Shown one piece after another: positions 9,185 through 17,529 of a DNA stretch of 44,517 nucleotides. This DNA comes from Planctomycetaceae bacterium (GTDB lineage Bacteria; Planctomycetota; Planctomycetia; Pirellulales; Pirellulaceae). The stretch lies in contig PKCN01000143.1 in the NCBI GenBank assembly GCA_002862205.1, positions 1-44,517 on the forward strand. Direction: 5' to 3'. The translations under genes and the position numbers were made by a program. Positions within the stretch are counted from its first letter, which is position 1. Every line of letters begins with the position of its first letter. Under the pieces are notes generated by a model, which was given only the letters and a program-made list of their open reading frames with translations, was not told where the DNA came from and did no database searches.

Positions 9185-10153
9185 ATGAAACTCTTTCTGA
9201 ATGTTATGAATTCCGGCAAAGTTGCCTGCTACCTGCTGGCGATTGTTTTGTTCCCTTCTGTCGCTTTGGCTGAACACACAGTGCTGCTACAGGGCGGGCC
9301 ACGTCTGGCAATCGTTGATCCCGATGGCAAGGTGAGTTGGGAAATGCCGTGGGGCGGCATTCATGACATTCATCTCTTGAAGAACGGGCACATTTTGACC
9401 CGCCAGGGCAGAACAGCAGTGGTGGAAATTGATCCTGAGACACGTCAAGTGGTTTGGAAATATGATGCTGCTCAAGCAAACGGTAATGCAGGAAAGCGGA
9501 TGGAAATTCACGCTTTCGAAAGGCTTGCAGATGGGGCAACGATGATCGCCGAATCCGGGATTGGGCGAATTATAGAGATCAATCGTGATGGCAAATTGAT
9601 TCGTGAAATTCCGTTGGTACTCGATAACCCCAATGCTCACAGCGATACGCGGTTAGTGCGATCAAGTGGCTCCGGGAGTTATCTGGTCGCGCATGAGGCG
9701 GATGGCAAGGTTCGAGAGTACGATCGCAAGTCGGGCAAAGTCACATGGGAATATGAAGTGCCCATGTTCGGCAAGTCTGCTAAAAATGGGCATGGACCTG
9801 ATGCGTTTGGCAATCGTCTGTTTGCTGCCTTGAGACTCAAAAACGGGAATACCCTGGTTGCCACAGGAAATGGACACAGTGTCTTGGAGGTAACTCCTGA
9901 AAAGAAAATCGTCTGGCAGATCAACCAGGAAGATCTTCCTGGAATCCGGTTGGCGTGGGTGACAACTCTCGAAGTCCTACCCAACGGAAACTATGTCATC
10001 GGAAACTGTCACGCCGGACCAGGTCAGCCTCTGCTTGTTGAGGTTGATCCAAAAACAAAAAAAGTGGTCTGGCAATTCGATCGCCACGCCGATTTTGGAA
10101 ACAATGTTTCGAACTCGTTGTTGGTCGATGTTGCTGGAGAGTCATTGAGATAG
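9185..10153 (+). CDS. Secreted PQQ-like beta-propeller protein
   Basis: A 322-aa exported protein built from repeated propeller blades. The N-terminus has a classical signal peptide (hydrophobic core YLLAIVLFPSVALA, cleavage before EHTV). Recurrent blade motifs are GKVSWEM, RQVVWKYD, GKVTWEYE, KKIVWQIN and KKVVWQFD, each preceded by an LKNGxxL or VLPNGNY strand. These resemble the PQQ-repeat and arylsulfotransferase-like propellers common in planctomycetes; catalytic residues are not evident. It may bind a ligand or serve as a scaffold in the periplasm or outer membrane. The ATG at 9185 is directly upstream of the signal peptide. The function is not known to me. Confidence 0.82.
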   Translation: MKLFLNVMNSGKVACYLLAIVLFPSVALAEHTVLLQGGPRLAIVDPDGKVSWEMPWGGIHDIHLLKNGHILTRQGRTAVVEIDPETRQVVWKYDAAQANGNAGKRMEIHAFERLADGATMIAESGIGRIIEINRDGKLIREIPLVLDNPNAHSDTRLVRSSGSGSYLVAHEADGKVREYDRKSGKVTWEYEVPMFGKSAKNGHGPDAFGNRLFAALRLKNGNTLVATGNGHSVLEVTPEKKIVWQINQEDLPGIRLAWVTTLEVLPNGNYVIGNCHAGPGQPLLVEVDPKTKKVVWQFDRHADFGNNVSNSLLVDVAGESLR

Positions 10154-10280
10154 AGACTGTCTATCCAATTTTCATGTTAATCCTGCCTGTGATTCAGGCG
10201 GTTCACCTGTTCCGTTGTGGAACAGTGAATTGGCTTTTGGCACAGGCTTACTACCTGTTTTAAGTTTTGGAGATTCACGT

Positions 10281-10742
10281 ATGATGCGTTCTGCTCTTTC
10301 TGTTGCGTTTGTTTGTGCTTTCACTTCCCTTGCGATGGCTCATTGTCAGGTGCCCTGTGGTATCTATGGTGACCAACTGCGTTTTGAGCAGATGTTGGAA
10401 GACGGGCGTACGATCGCCAAGGCGCAAGACCAAATCAACGAAATGACTCAGGCTGAAATCACGGCTCAGAGTGTCAATCAGATGGGCCGCTGGGTTGTGG
10501 CCAAAGAAGACCACGCGACTAAAATTCAAAATACGATCGCGGCCTACTTCATGGCTCAGAGAATCAAGGCGGATAATAAGGATTACGTCAAGCAATTAAC
10601 TGCAGCACATGCTGTCATGGTCGCGGCAATGAAGTGCAAACAATCGGCTGATCCAGCGACTGCCGAAACTCTCAAGAAGAAGATTCTTGATTTGTACCGG
10701 GCCTATGAAGGTAAAGAGCCAGCGTTCGATCACAAACACTAA
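10281..10742 (+). CDS. sodN: Secreted nickel superoxide dismutase
   Basis: NiSOD disproportionates superoxide to oxygen and hydrogen peroxide. The ATG at 10281 has ggag at 10268-10271 as its Shine-Dalgarno. The 153-aa product has a 20-residue signal peptide ending SLAMA, followed immediately by the nickel hook HCQVPCGIYG. His21, Cys22 and Cys26 correspond to His1, Cys2 and Cys6 of mature NiSOD, and the Tyr of GIY to Tyr9. The remaining helical region (EQINEMTQ-type, MGRWVVAKEDHA) fits the four-helix NiSOD fold. The catalytic His1 amino group must be freed by proteolysis; here signal peptidase cleavage would do it, in place of the SodX protease of cytoplasmic NiSODs. That implies nickel insertion after export. 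A strong terminator follows. Confidence 0.93.
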   Translation: MMRSALSVAFVCAFTSLAMAHCQVPCGIYGDQLRFEQMLEDGRTIAKAQDQINEMTQAEITAQSVNQMGRWVVAKEDHATKIQNTIAAYFMAQRIKADNKDYVKQLTAAHAVMVAAMKCKQSADPATAETLKKKILDLYRAYEGKEPAFDHKH

Positions 10743-10832
10743 GGGTTCACTGAACGGGGATTTCACGTCGCGGGTAGTGACGAAGCCAAAATGAAGTGGT
10801 TTCGCGTTGTCCCGGGAAATCTGGTCTTGACC

Positions 10833-10860
10833 AACCGGCCCCTCGTGGGCCGGTTTTTTT
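10833..10860 (+). terminator. Rho-independent terminator downstream of sodN
   Basis: A perfect 9-bp stem (10833-10841 with 10847-10855), a 5-nt loop and a seven-T tract lie about 90 nt after the sodN stop codon. Confidence 0.92.
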
Positions 10861-11008
10861 GTGCGCGTTTCAGGTTGGAAACGGTGGCAACGGTTGGCAG
10901 GGAAGTTCTCGCAGCAATGCGGGTTTGAATTCTAAATTGAGAACAACGTTGCATCGCGATTTGGTTGCGCAGAGCAGCAGGGGCGATGGTGTTGCCAGAG
11001 GGAGAGTT

Positions 11009-12475
11009 CTAGGGATTCGCGGCTGGCTTGGGAGCGGCTGGCTTGGGAGCGGCTGGCTTGATAGGGAACCGAAGATTCATGGGGGCCTTTGGAACGCGTT
11101 CCGTTGCGGGCGGTGCAGGACGCATGTAGCTCAGATTGGGCAATTTTGACTTGATCGCTGCCATGCCCTGCGTGGTTACTTTGCTGCCGGTCAAGGTAAG
11201 GTGGCGAAGTTGCTTGAGTTCTGAAAGATTCAGCAGGCTGTCATCGTCGATGGGGCTGTCCCGGATCGATAGGGTTGTTAGTCGTGTCAGGGTTCCGATT
11301 GATTTCATTACCTCTTCCGTCACGCCGGTTTGAAACAGATTCAGTTGGGTGACGTTTGCATTCTCAAGTGAACGAATGCCTTCGTCTGTAAGTTCTTTTG
11401 AGTTTGCGATAGTCAGGCCAATCGAATCAGCCTTGCAATCTTTCACCCACAGCAGGTCGCTGTTCTGAAAAGACTGCACGTTCACGCGAATTTGGCGGGC
11501 TTTGATGTGACCCATCAGTTCGGCTGTTTGGGGGGCGACACGCAATTGTGTCAGCGTCAGGCTGCTCAATGGGGTTGATGCAATGGCACGAAGTTCATCT
11601 TCTCCTACGGGAAATGCCACAGTCAGATGAGTAAGTCGCTTCAGCTTGGTGATTGCTTTGAGGCTTTCTGTGGGGATGCTTCTCATGACTGAAACTCGCC
11701 GCAACTCACCGAGCGTCTGCAATTGAGCGATTCCCGTTGCAGAGATCGCCGGGCCTGAAAGGTAGAGCGACTGGAGGTTCGTGAGCTCGCAGAGGTGCTT
11801 GACGCATGCATCAGTAATGCCGCTGCCCTCAAGCGAGATAGTGCTCAGTTTTGGGAAATGCCGAAGTTGCTCTATTTGTTTGTCTTCAGTAAGGGAACGG
11901 ACATTGTAGACGGGGCCATTCGCACCGATCCGAGTGACTCGGGCTCCCGAGTCCGTGAGCGTACGAACCGCACGCGCCATCTGGACGTTTTTGAGTGCCT
12001 GGAATTCCCGTGACGCCCTGCCCGCTGATTGGAACTCCTGATTTTCACTCAGACGCCGCAAGGTTTCGATTGACTCATCCAGAAAACCTCTGTCGCGACC
12101 AATCAGAGCGATGATCGTGATACATTGATTTTGGTAATTGAGATTATGGAGAAGGGCTCGGCGTTCGGCCTCGGGCAGGACAGCGAGACCCGCCATGGCG
12201 AGCTGGCGTGTCGCCGCGCGACGGACGCCAAATTTTTGGTGGTTAAGATTTTCAAATGCCTGTTCGATATCGGCAGCCAGCTTGTCTGTTCCCGTGGGTC
12301 GCCGTTGCCCGGTAGCTGCTTCGCTCTGTGTCGCGCTTGCTTCGCTCTGTGTCGCGATTGCTTCGCTCTGTGTCGCGATTGCTTGGGCAAATGCATGACC
12401 CAACGAGAGCTGGCTGATGCATGCGAACGCGATTGCGCTGCCAACGTATTTGATGTAGCAGGAAATCATACGCAC
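11009..12475 (-). CDS. Secreted leucine-rich-repeat protein
   Basis: A 488-aa exported protein made largely of leucine-rich repeats. A signal peptide (SAIAFACISQLSLGHAFA) is followed by a low-complexity ATQSEA repeat, then a helical region, then LRR units such as LSTISLEGSGITD, LQSLYLSGPAIS, LTTLSIRDSPIDD and LRHLTLTGSKVT. The tail is PKPAAPKPAAPKP. Such LRR proteins are frequent in planctomycetes and are presumed to mediate binding at the cell surface; no partner can be deduced here. The ATG at 12475 and a second ATG two codons later are both possible. Two coding tandem repeats lie in the N- and C-terminal low-complexity parts, so the length may vary between strains. It appears monocistronic. 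Confidence 0.88.
   Translation of the reverse strand: MRMISCYIKYVGSAIAFACISQLSLGHAFAQAIATQSEAIATQSEASATQSEAATGQRRPTGTDKLAADIEQAFENLNHQKFGVRRAATRQLAMAGLAVLPEAERRALLHNLNYQNQCITIIALIGRDRGFLDESIETLRRLSENQEFQSAGRASREFQALKNVQMARAVRTLTDSGARVTRIGANGPVYNVRSLTEDKQIEQLRHFPKLSTISLEGSGITDACVKHLCELTNLQSLYLSGPAISATGIAQLQTLGELRRVSVMRSIPTESLKAITKLKRLTHLTVAFPVGEDELRAIASTPLSSLTLTQLRVAPQTAELMGHIKARQIRVNVQSFQNSDLLWVKDCKADSIGLTIANSKELTDEGIRSLENANVTQLNLFQTGVTEEVMKSIGTLTRLTTLSIRDSPIDDDSLLNLSELKQLRHLTLTGSKVTTQGMAAIKSKLPNLSYMRPAPPATERVPKAPMNLRFPIKPAAPKPAAPKPAANP
11021..11060. repeat. 15-bp tandem repeat encoding the PKPAA tail
   Basis: Unit ggctggcttgggagc at 11021-11035 and 11036-11050 with a partial third to 11060, near the 3' end of the LRR gene. 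It encodes the APKPA repeats. Confidence 0.9.
12318..12380. repeat. 21-bp tandem repeat encoding ATQSEA units
   Basis: Three 21-bp copies at 12318-12338, 12339-12359 and 12360-12380, the first differing at one base. They encode a heptad-length IATQSEA repeat directly after the LRR protein's signal peptide. Confidence 0.93.
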
Positions 12476-13384
12476 CTCTTCACTGTCAGATCGTGTTCGT
12501 TTGAATTCATCGCATAGGTCTCAGCCACAAGTTTCGCGTGACCCGAGTGGAAGACCTCAGTATAGCGTTGGCCTGAAGAAACGGCCAATCATCAGTGAGG
12601 GAAAAGTCGTGTTTCAGCCCGGGATTTTGTTGCTGGATTAGGCGGTTTCATGGTTGGATGCGAACGATTTCCGACACGAGAGACAACAAACAATCAGGAA
12701 ATGTAACTGAGCATTGTGATTCCATTACCCATTTTACGGCAACAAGCGTATTGCGTGACGGTATTTGTATCTTGAGACGGGTGGGTCGCATTGGTTTCCC
12801 AGCGGCATTTTGCCTGACTGTATGCCTGGCGATTGGCTCGCTGTTGCAACGTTGGCGATGGGGGGCAGGTTGTTGACATCAGCCACGGGTCGTATCGGTT
12901 CCGAAATGCTTGATGCGGCATTGGAGTTGCAAGAACGGGTTGGGTATCCCGGCAGTTGAGCTGAATTGATTCAAACGAGTCCCGCCGATCGTCAATCAGG
13001 CAGGAAGCGAGTTCTTCTTGCTGGACGAATTGTTAGAGTCATGAAGTGTCATGAATTCGCTGCAGATGACCGTGTGGCCGTCGTAATTTGGGCATCTGCG
13101 CTTTTTCAGATAGGACCGCTGTCTGATCCGGTCAGGGCAGTGTTCGCGATGCGTCAGCACCACACGAATCGCTGGTTTGGCAAGAGCAGAAACCGGAACA
13201 TGTCGTTCACTTTTTAGGCATTCGGATGTGCCCCCATTTGTCGCAGGACACTGGGGTGCTTCATGCAATCAGGTTTGCCTGGCTTCCTTTGCTGGCTCAG
13301 GTGCTGGAACACGCCTGACCGCGATCAAGTTCACGAGAATGCGGGTGTGTCATTCCACGTGCCCGATGGTCGGAGAAAAACAAG
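12476..13384. other. Long gene-free stretch between the LRR gene and tRNA-Glu
   Basis: About 900 nt. The ORFs here are short, lack ribosome binding sites and show no recognisable motif. A small hairpin at 12568-12588 (6-bp arms ttggcc/ggccaa) is the only structure I noticed. It may contain promoters for the LRR gene, decayed sequence or an unrecognised RNA. Confidence 0.45.
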
Positions 13385-13457
13385 TACCCCCTGGCAGATT
13401 TGAACTACCGTTTCTGGACTGAGAATCCAGTGTCCTGGGCCACTAGACGAAGGGGGC
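13385..13457 (-). tRNA. tRNA-Glu (anticodon CTC)
   Basis: A complete cloverleaf of 73 nt on the minus strand. The acceptor stem GCCCCCT pairs with AGGGGGT (position 1-72 is G-U). The D-arm has GTC/GAC, the anticodon stem CTGGA/TCCAG is perfect with loop TTCTCAG, and the T-arm is GGTAG/CTGCC with loop TTCAAAT. The anticodon CTC (plus-strand 13421-13423) reads GAG. The early TTCGTCTAG and GGCCCAGGAC segments match bacterial tRNA-Glu. The 3' CCA is not encoded, so it must be added by the CCA enzyme. Confidence 0.95.
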
Positions 13458-13699
13458 GGGGCAAGTTGAAGGATGGGGATCCCAAAGCTGCGGCCTGATC
13501 ATCACCGCTTCCAGCCCGGAATCCTAACACAACAAGGGGGAGTCACGGAAGTCTCGTTCAGTCAGTCAGCAAGCGTGGTTGGCTGGCTTTGAGTGGTTCT
13601 CGTGGGATCGATGTTCTTTCCTGCTCACAAACGACGTATGATCCAATGGGATCTTCGAAGGTTGTCTCATCAGAGTCGGCAGTTCACAGGAGTCGGATC

Positions 13700-14929
13700 A
13701 TGAACAAGCGAATCATTGCTGGCCAGCTGCTTCAGGAGATAGCGACCGGAGTTTGTGGTCTCGTGCCGGGAGCCGTCGTCATTCAGGACGAACGGATCAC
13801 GGATATCATTGAGGGGGAAATACCAGCGTCCGCAGATGCAGGGGGGCTGCAAGCGTTGATCTGTCCTGGCTTCATTGATGCCCATCTTCATTTGCCTCAA
13901 TTTGACATTGTTGGGGCACATGGTCTTCCTTTGTTGGATTGGTTGTCCGGGGTGACATTTCCTGCGGAGCAGCGGTGGGATGATCCAGCCTTTGCAGCTG
14001 GCATGACACGATGTGCTGCAAGGCGACTGTTGGCATCCGGGACTGTTTCCTTTGCAAGTTACGCGACGGTGCATCATGAGGCGACCAAGGCCGCAATGCA
14101 GTGTGTTGAGGCGTTGGGGATGAAGGCTGCTGTTGGGCAGGTGTTGATGAATCGCAATGCGATTCCGGAGCTGTGTCGGTCGACGTCCCAGTTGTTGCAG
14201 GAGGCAGCCAGTTTGGCGGACGCTTTTCCTCCTGAGAGCAGAGTTGAGTTCGCGGTGACACCGCGTTTCGCCGTCACTTGTACGGAAGATTTATTGATTG
14301 GTGCTGGCGCGTTGGCAGCAGAAAAAGGCGCGTTGATACAGACACACCTTGCCGAGACGGTCCCCGAATGTCAGAAGGTTGACGAACTGTTTGGTGGCGT
14401 CAGCTACGTCAATGTTTACCGAAATGCGAATCTCTTGAGTGGCAAATCGGTGCTGGGGCATGGCGTGCATCTGGACACTCACGACTTGATGCTTTTGCAT
14501 GAAGCCAACTCTGTGGTGGCGCACTGTCCCGTTGCCAATTCATTTTTGGGTTCGGGGGCCATGAATCGCAGTGGCTTGCAGCGACACGGCGTCAGGCTGG
14601 CACTGGGAAGTGATATTGGTGCTGGCTATGAGATCAGTATGGTGCGGGTGGCTCGGGCGATGATCGAGACCGCTGCGGCAACCGGTGACGCGTTTCCTTC
14701 GGCTGCTGAGGCATGGCATCTGATCACTGCAGGTAATGCAGATGCATTGGGGTGGTCTGAGGTGGGGCGTTTGCGTGTGGGGGCCTCAGCTGATCTTCTG
14801 GTTGTGCAGCCCGACATCCCATGGCTAAGCGGCGGGATCGACCCTTTGGCGATGTTGATGTTTGGCTGGAACGATCGCTGGATCAGTCAGACACTGATTC
14901 GAGGTCACTGCTGCTTTCGGCAAGGTTAA
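13700..14929 (+). CDS. guaD: Guanine deaminase (zinc amidohydrolase)
   Basis: It hydrolyses guanine to xanthine and ammonia in purine catabolism, in the cytoplasm. The 409-aa product starts at the ATG at 13700, with aggag at 13687-13691. Metal and active-site residues of the amidohydrolase fold are all visible: H62 and H64 in PGFIDAHLHLPQ, H216 in QTHLAE, H254 in LGHGVHL and D305 in LGSDIGAG. The PGFIDAHLHLPQ, RFAVTCT and HCPVANSFLGSG blocks and the AGYEISM segment are those of guanine deaminases rather than of atrazine or cytosine deaminases. The longer frame from 13589 lacks initiation signals. No other purine gene is nearby, and the downstream propeller gene starts about 120 nt later. Confidence 0.88.
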   Translation: MNKRIIAGQLLQEIATGVCGLVPGAVVIQDERITDIIEGEIPASADAGGLQALICPGFIDAHLHLPQFDIVGAHGLPLLDWLSGVTFPAEQRWDDPAFAAGMTRCAARRLLASGTVSFASYATVHHEATKAAMQCVEALGMKAAVGQVLMNRNAIPELCRSTSQLLQEAASLADAFPPESRVEFAVTPRFAVTCTEDLLIGAGALAAEKGALIQTHLAETVPECQKVDELFGGVSYVNVYRNANLLSGKSVLGHGVHLDTHDLMLLHEANSVVAHCPVANSFLGSGAMNRSGLQRHGVRLALGSDIGAGYEISMVRVARAMIETAAATGDAFPSAAEAWHLITAGNADALGWSEVGRLRVGASADLLVVQPDIPWLSGGIDPLAMLMFGWNDRWISQTLIRGHCCFRQG

Positions 14930-15050
14930 GTGGTTTGGCGTTGCTGTGGGGTTGTTGGCGGGCTATCGTCTCGCAGTTGGCGGTACCAGCATTGTTGGGT
15001 GCGCGTCTGTTAATCGCGTCAGTGTCTTGGACTTGAAAGTGGGGTGAGTG

Positions 15051-16976
15051 ATGAGTGGAAAACAACCCGATGGGGCGAGTGTGAAAGCCGAAAAACAGGC
15101 TGACCCCACTGATGCGTATTCGCAGTCGTCATCCTCTTCGTCCTCGTCCTCATCCTCGTCGTCATCATCCTCGTCGTCGTCGTCGGTTGCGGGTGAGGGT
15201 GCCGGTGCGGCAGACTCGATGAACCAAGGCACGGCAGGCTCCAAATACTCCAATCTCAGGATTTGGCCCGCGGTTCTCTTTTTGGCAGCGATGATCGTGG
15301 CAAAACTGCTGCCATCGATGATTGAGAATGGGCCATCGCAGATATGGATGAGTGCTGCGTTTGGCCCGCTTCTGGGGGCTCTGATGTTGTTGCTGTGGTG
15401 GCTACTCGCCAGTCGGGCTCGTTGGCAGGAGCGTCTTTTGGGGTTGGTCGGGCTTGCGGCAGCGTTCGGTGTGACGTCGGTGCTGCTTGATCCTACGATG
15501 CTTGGACCGTCCGTGTTGGTACTGACAATACCACTGGGGGTTGGCGGGTTCGCAATGGGGGGCATCGTGTTATCGAGAATTCATTCACCAGCAAGAACGG
15601 GCCTGGCTCTGCTGCTGGCATTGATCGGTTTTGCATACACCGATCTGCTGCGAGCTGAGGGCATGTGGGGTGACTTCGCCTTTGATTTGCATTGGCGGTG
15701 GGCGCCAGACGCCGAGGAGCGTCTGCTGGCGAGTCGGGGGGAATCCGGTGATGTTACCGAGGAGCTGTATTCCCAGGACGAGGTGAGGCAGTGGATGGCG
15801 GAACCTCAGTGGTCAGGCTTTCGAGGTGCAAATCGAGACTCACGCCAACAGGGAATGGTGTTTGCCAGCGACTGGGATTCCAATCCTCTTCAGGAAGAGT
15901 GGCGTGTTCCCGTGGGGCCGGGATGGTCATCCTTTGCTGTGGCTGGAAATATGCTGTACACACAGGAGCAGGTGTCTGATCGCGAACTGATTTCCTGTTA
16001 TGACGCTGCCACGGGAAAAAAAATATGGGCACAGGCGATCGAGTCAAGGTTTGATGACCCCCTGGGTGGTCCCGGGCCACGAGCCACACCGACGCTAGCA
16101 GAGGGTGGTGTATTCACTTTGGGAGCTCAAGGCTGGTTGTCGCGAGTGGATCCGTACAGCGGTGAACTGATTTGGAAAAAAGACTTGCGTGTGGTCGCTG
16201 ATTGTTCGCCGCCAATGTGGGGCTTTTGTGCTTCGCCACTTGTCATCGACGGACGTGTGATTGTCTACGCGGGCGGTAAGAATGGCAAAGGTCTGCTGGC
16301 GTTCAATGTGACGGATGGCGAACTGGCTTGGGCCGTGGATGCTGGAAGCAACTCGTACGCCTCCGCCCAAATTGCAACCCTTGCCGGACAGGTCCGCGTG
16401 TTGATGTTGACCGGTAGAGGAATCAGCATTCATGAGCCGGCGACTGGCGAAGTCTTGCTCGACTATCAATGGAAATCAGGAGGTTATCGCTCGCTGCAAC
16501 CGCAGGTGATCGATGGCAATAAGATTCTGTTGCCTTCGGGAATGGGGACTGGAACACGCTTGATCCAAATCAATGCAGATGAGCCAATTTGGTCGGCCGA
16601 GGAGTTGTGGACGACGTTGGCGCTGAAGCCGGATTACAACGACTTTGTTGTTCACCAAGGATATCTGTATGGTTTTGACAGCGGGATCTTTACCTGCATC
16701 GATATTGAGACAGGGGAGCGGCAGTGGAAGGGAGGTCGATATGGAAAGGGGCAGGTGTTGTTGCTGGAAGATTCCGGCTTGCTACTGATTACCGCAGAGA
16801 AAGGCCAGTTGGTGCTGTTGGAAGCGACGCCAGATGCGAGGAAAGAACGATTCAAGATGGATGCCCTCGACGGGCGTACGTGGAACCATCCTGTGGTGGT
16901 CGGCGATCGGCTGTACATCAGAAATTCCTCCGAGGCCGTCTGCTATCGCCTGCCCGTTCTGGAAACAACACCCTGA
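15051..16976 (+). CDS. Membrane-anchored PQQ-like beta-propeller with N-terminal poly-serine tract
   Basis: A 641-aa protein (ATG at 15051, or the adjacent GTG at 15048) in three parts. The first ~50 residues are hydrophilic and include 20 consecutive Ser codons. Then come about five hydrophobic segments (LRIWPAVLFLAAMIVAK, FGPLLGALMLLLWWLL, GLVGLAAAFGVTSVLL, VLTIPLGVGGFAMGG, LALLLALIGFAY). From about residue 255 there is a periplasmic or extracellular propeller beginning WSGFRGANRDS, with blades such as DAATGKKIWAQ, DPYSGELIWKK, NVTDGELAWAV and DIETGERQWKG. The WxxFRGxxRDG opening is typical of planctomycete PQQ-binding-like proteins. The role is unknown; a sensory or scaffold protein is plausible. 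PQQ dehydrogenase residues are not evident. Confidence 0.85.
   Translation: MSGKQPDGASVKAEKQADPTDAYSQSSSSSSSSSSSSSSSSSSSSVAGEGAGAADSMNQGTAGSKYSNLRIWPAVLFLAAMIVAKLLPSMIENGPSQIWMSAAFGPLLGALMLLLWWLLASRARWQERLLGLVGLAAAFGVTSVLLDPTMLGPSVLVLTIPLGVGGFAMGGIVLSRIHSPARTGLALLLALIGFAYTDLLRAEGMWGDFAFDLHWRWAPDAEERLLASRGESGDVTEELYSQDEVRQWMAEPQWSGFRGANRDSRQQGMVFASDWDSNPLQEEWRVPVGPGWSSFAVAGNMLYTQEQVSDRELISCYDAATGKKIWAQAIESRFDDPLGGPGPRATPTLAEGGVFTLGAQGWLSRVDPYSGELIWKKDLRVVADCSPPMWGFCASPLVIDGRVIVYAGGKNGKGLLAFNVTDGELAWAVDAGSNSYASAQIATLAGQVRVLMLTGRGISIHEPATGEVLLDYQWKSGGYRSLQPQVIDGNKILLPSGMGTGTRLIQINADEPIWSAEELWTTLALKPDYNDFVVHQGYLYGFDSGIFTCIDIETGERQWKGGRYGKGQVLLLEDSGLLLITAEKGQLVLLEATPDARKERFKMDALDGRTWNHPVVVGDRLYIRNSSEAVCYRLPVLETTP
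15126..15185. repeat. Run of 20 serine codons (TCN microsatellite)
   Basis: Sixty bases of TCG, TCC, TCA and one TCT codon, with TCG most frequent at the 3' end. The mixed third positions argue for selection on serine or an old expansion, while the final TCG run looks recent. Confidence 0.93.
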
Positions 16977-17096
16977 TGCCCCGGCACAGATGGAAACTCA
17001 AGAAAACATCGCTAACCATGCTCCAGTAAAACATGCTCGTGACCCACAGCAAAGACGAGGTAATGTAACGACCTGTGAGCATCCCCAGCGTTAGAT

Positions 17097-17118
17097 TGAT
17101 TCACCAGGGAATGAATCA
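17097..17118. promoter_or_regulatory. Small hairpin between convergent genes
   Basis: Perfect 7-bp arms tgattca/tgaatca flank an 8-nt spacer, ending on the stop codon of the DUF1805 gene. There is no T-tract, so it is at best a weak terminator or a processing site. Confidence 0.35.
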
Positions 17119-17460
17119 CACAGGTTCCGTCGTTGCCGCCAGCATCAGTTCAACGGCGGCCCTGCCTGGCATGCCAGGCTCGATGCCCAGGGCCAAGGCT
17201 TGAGGGGTAGCGGCGACGATGGATGCGTCCAAAAGATCATCGGGATCGACGAGTGGATGTTGCGGCGTGCCTTTGGCGATCGCGATCGCCTGCCCGAATT
17301 CGCCTGCTGTCGAAAGGTCGTAGATGCCGCAGCCCACAATTCCGGACGCTGTCATGATTGAGCAGTATTGACCGTTTTTCCAGCGGTGGCTCATGCCAGT
17401 TGCGCAACCATTTTTGAACTGCATCGACTGCGTGATGGTGCGTGGTAAACGATCATTCAT
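17116..17460 (-). CDS. DUF1805 (YunC-like) protein
   Basis: A small cytoplasmic protein of up to 114 aa. The segment VGCGIYDLSTAGEFGQAIAI, then VDPDDLLDASI and the C-terminal GIEPGMPGRAAVELM match the DUF1805/YunC family, known from Bacillus and Archaea and of undefined biochemical role. Start codons at 17460, 17424 and 17394 are possible; the conserved part begins after the third, so the protein may be only about 92 aa. It lies downstream of the sulfatase on the same strand, 69 nt beyond its stop codon, and could be the last gene of that transcript. The gap contains a 13-bp repeat. Confidence 0.75.
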   Translation of the reverse strand: MNDRLPRTITQSMQFKNGCATGMSHRWKNGQYCSIMTASGIVGCGIYDLSTAGEFGQAIAIAKGTPQHPLVDPDDLLDASIVAATPQALALGIEPGMPGRAAVELMLAATTEPV

Positions 17461-17492
17461 GTGGAAACTCTCGCGGAGAGATGGCGTTGAGT

Positions 17493-17518
17493 GGGGAGCT
17501 GGTGCGGGGAGCTGGTGT
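17493..17518. repeat. 13-bp tandem repeat, two copies
   Basis: Unit ggggagctggtgc at 17493-17505 and again at 17506-17518 with one mismatch at the last base, in the gap between the sulfatase and DUF1805 genes. Confidence 0.85.
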
Positions 17519-17529
17519 GGGCAGTCAAT

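Noticed and set aside
13177-13422. Short plus-strand ORF ending in PPGRFELPFLD
   Set aside because: This peptide comes from reading the antisense of the tRNA-Glu T-arm and anticodon arm; such GGRFELP-like endings are a known artefact over tRNA genes.
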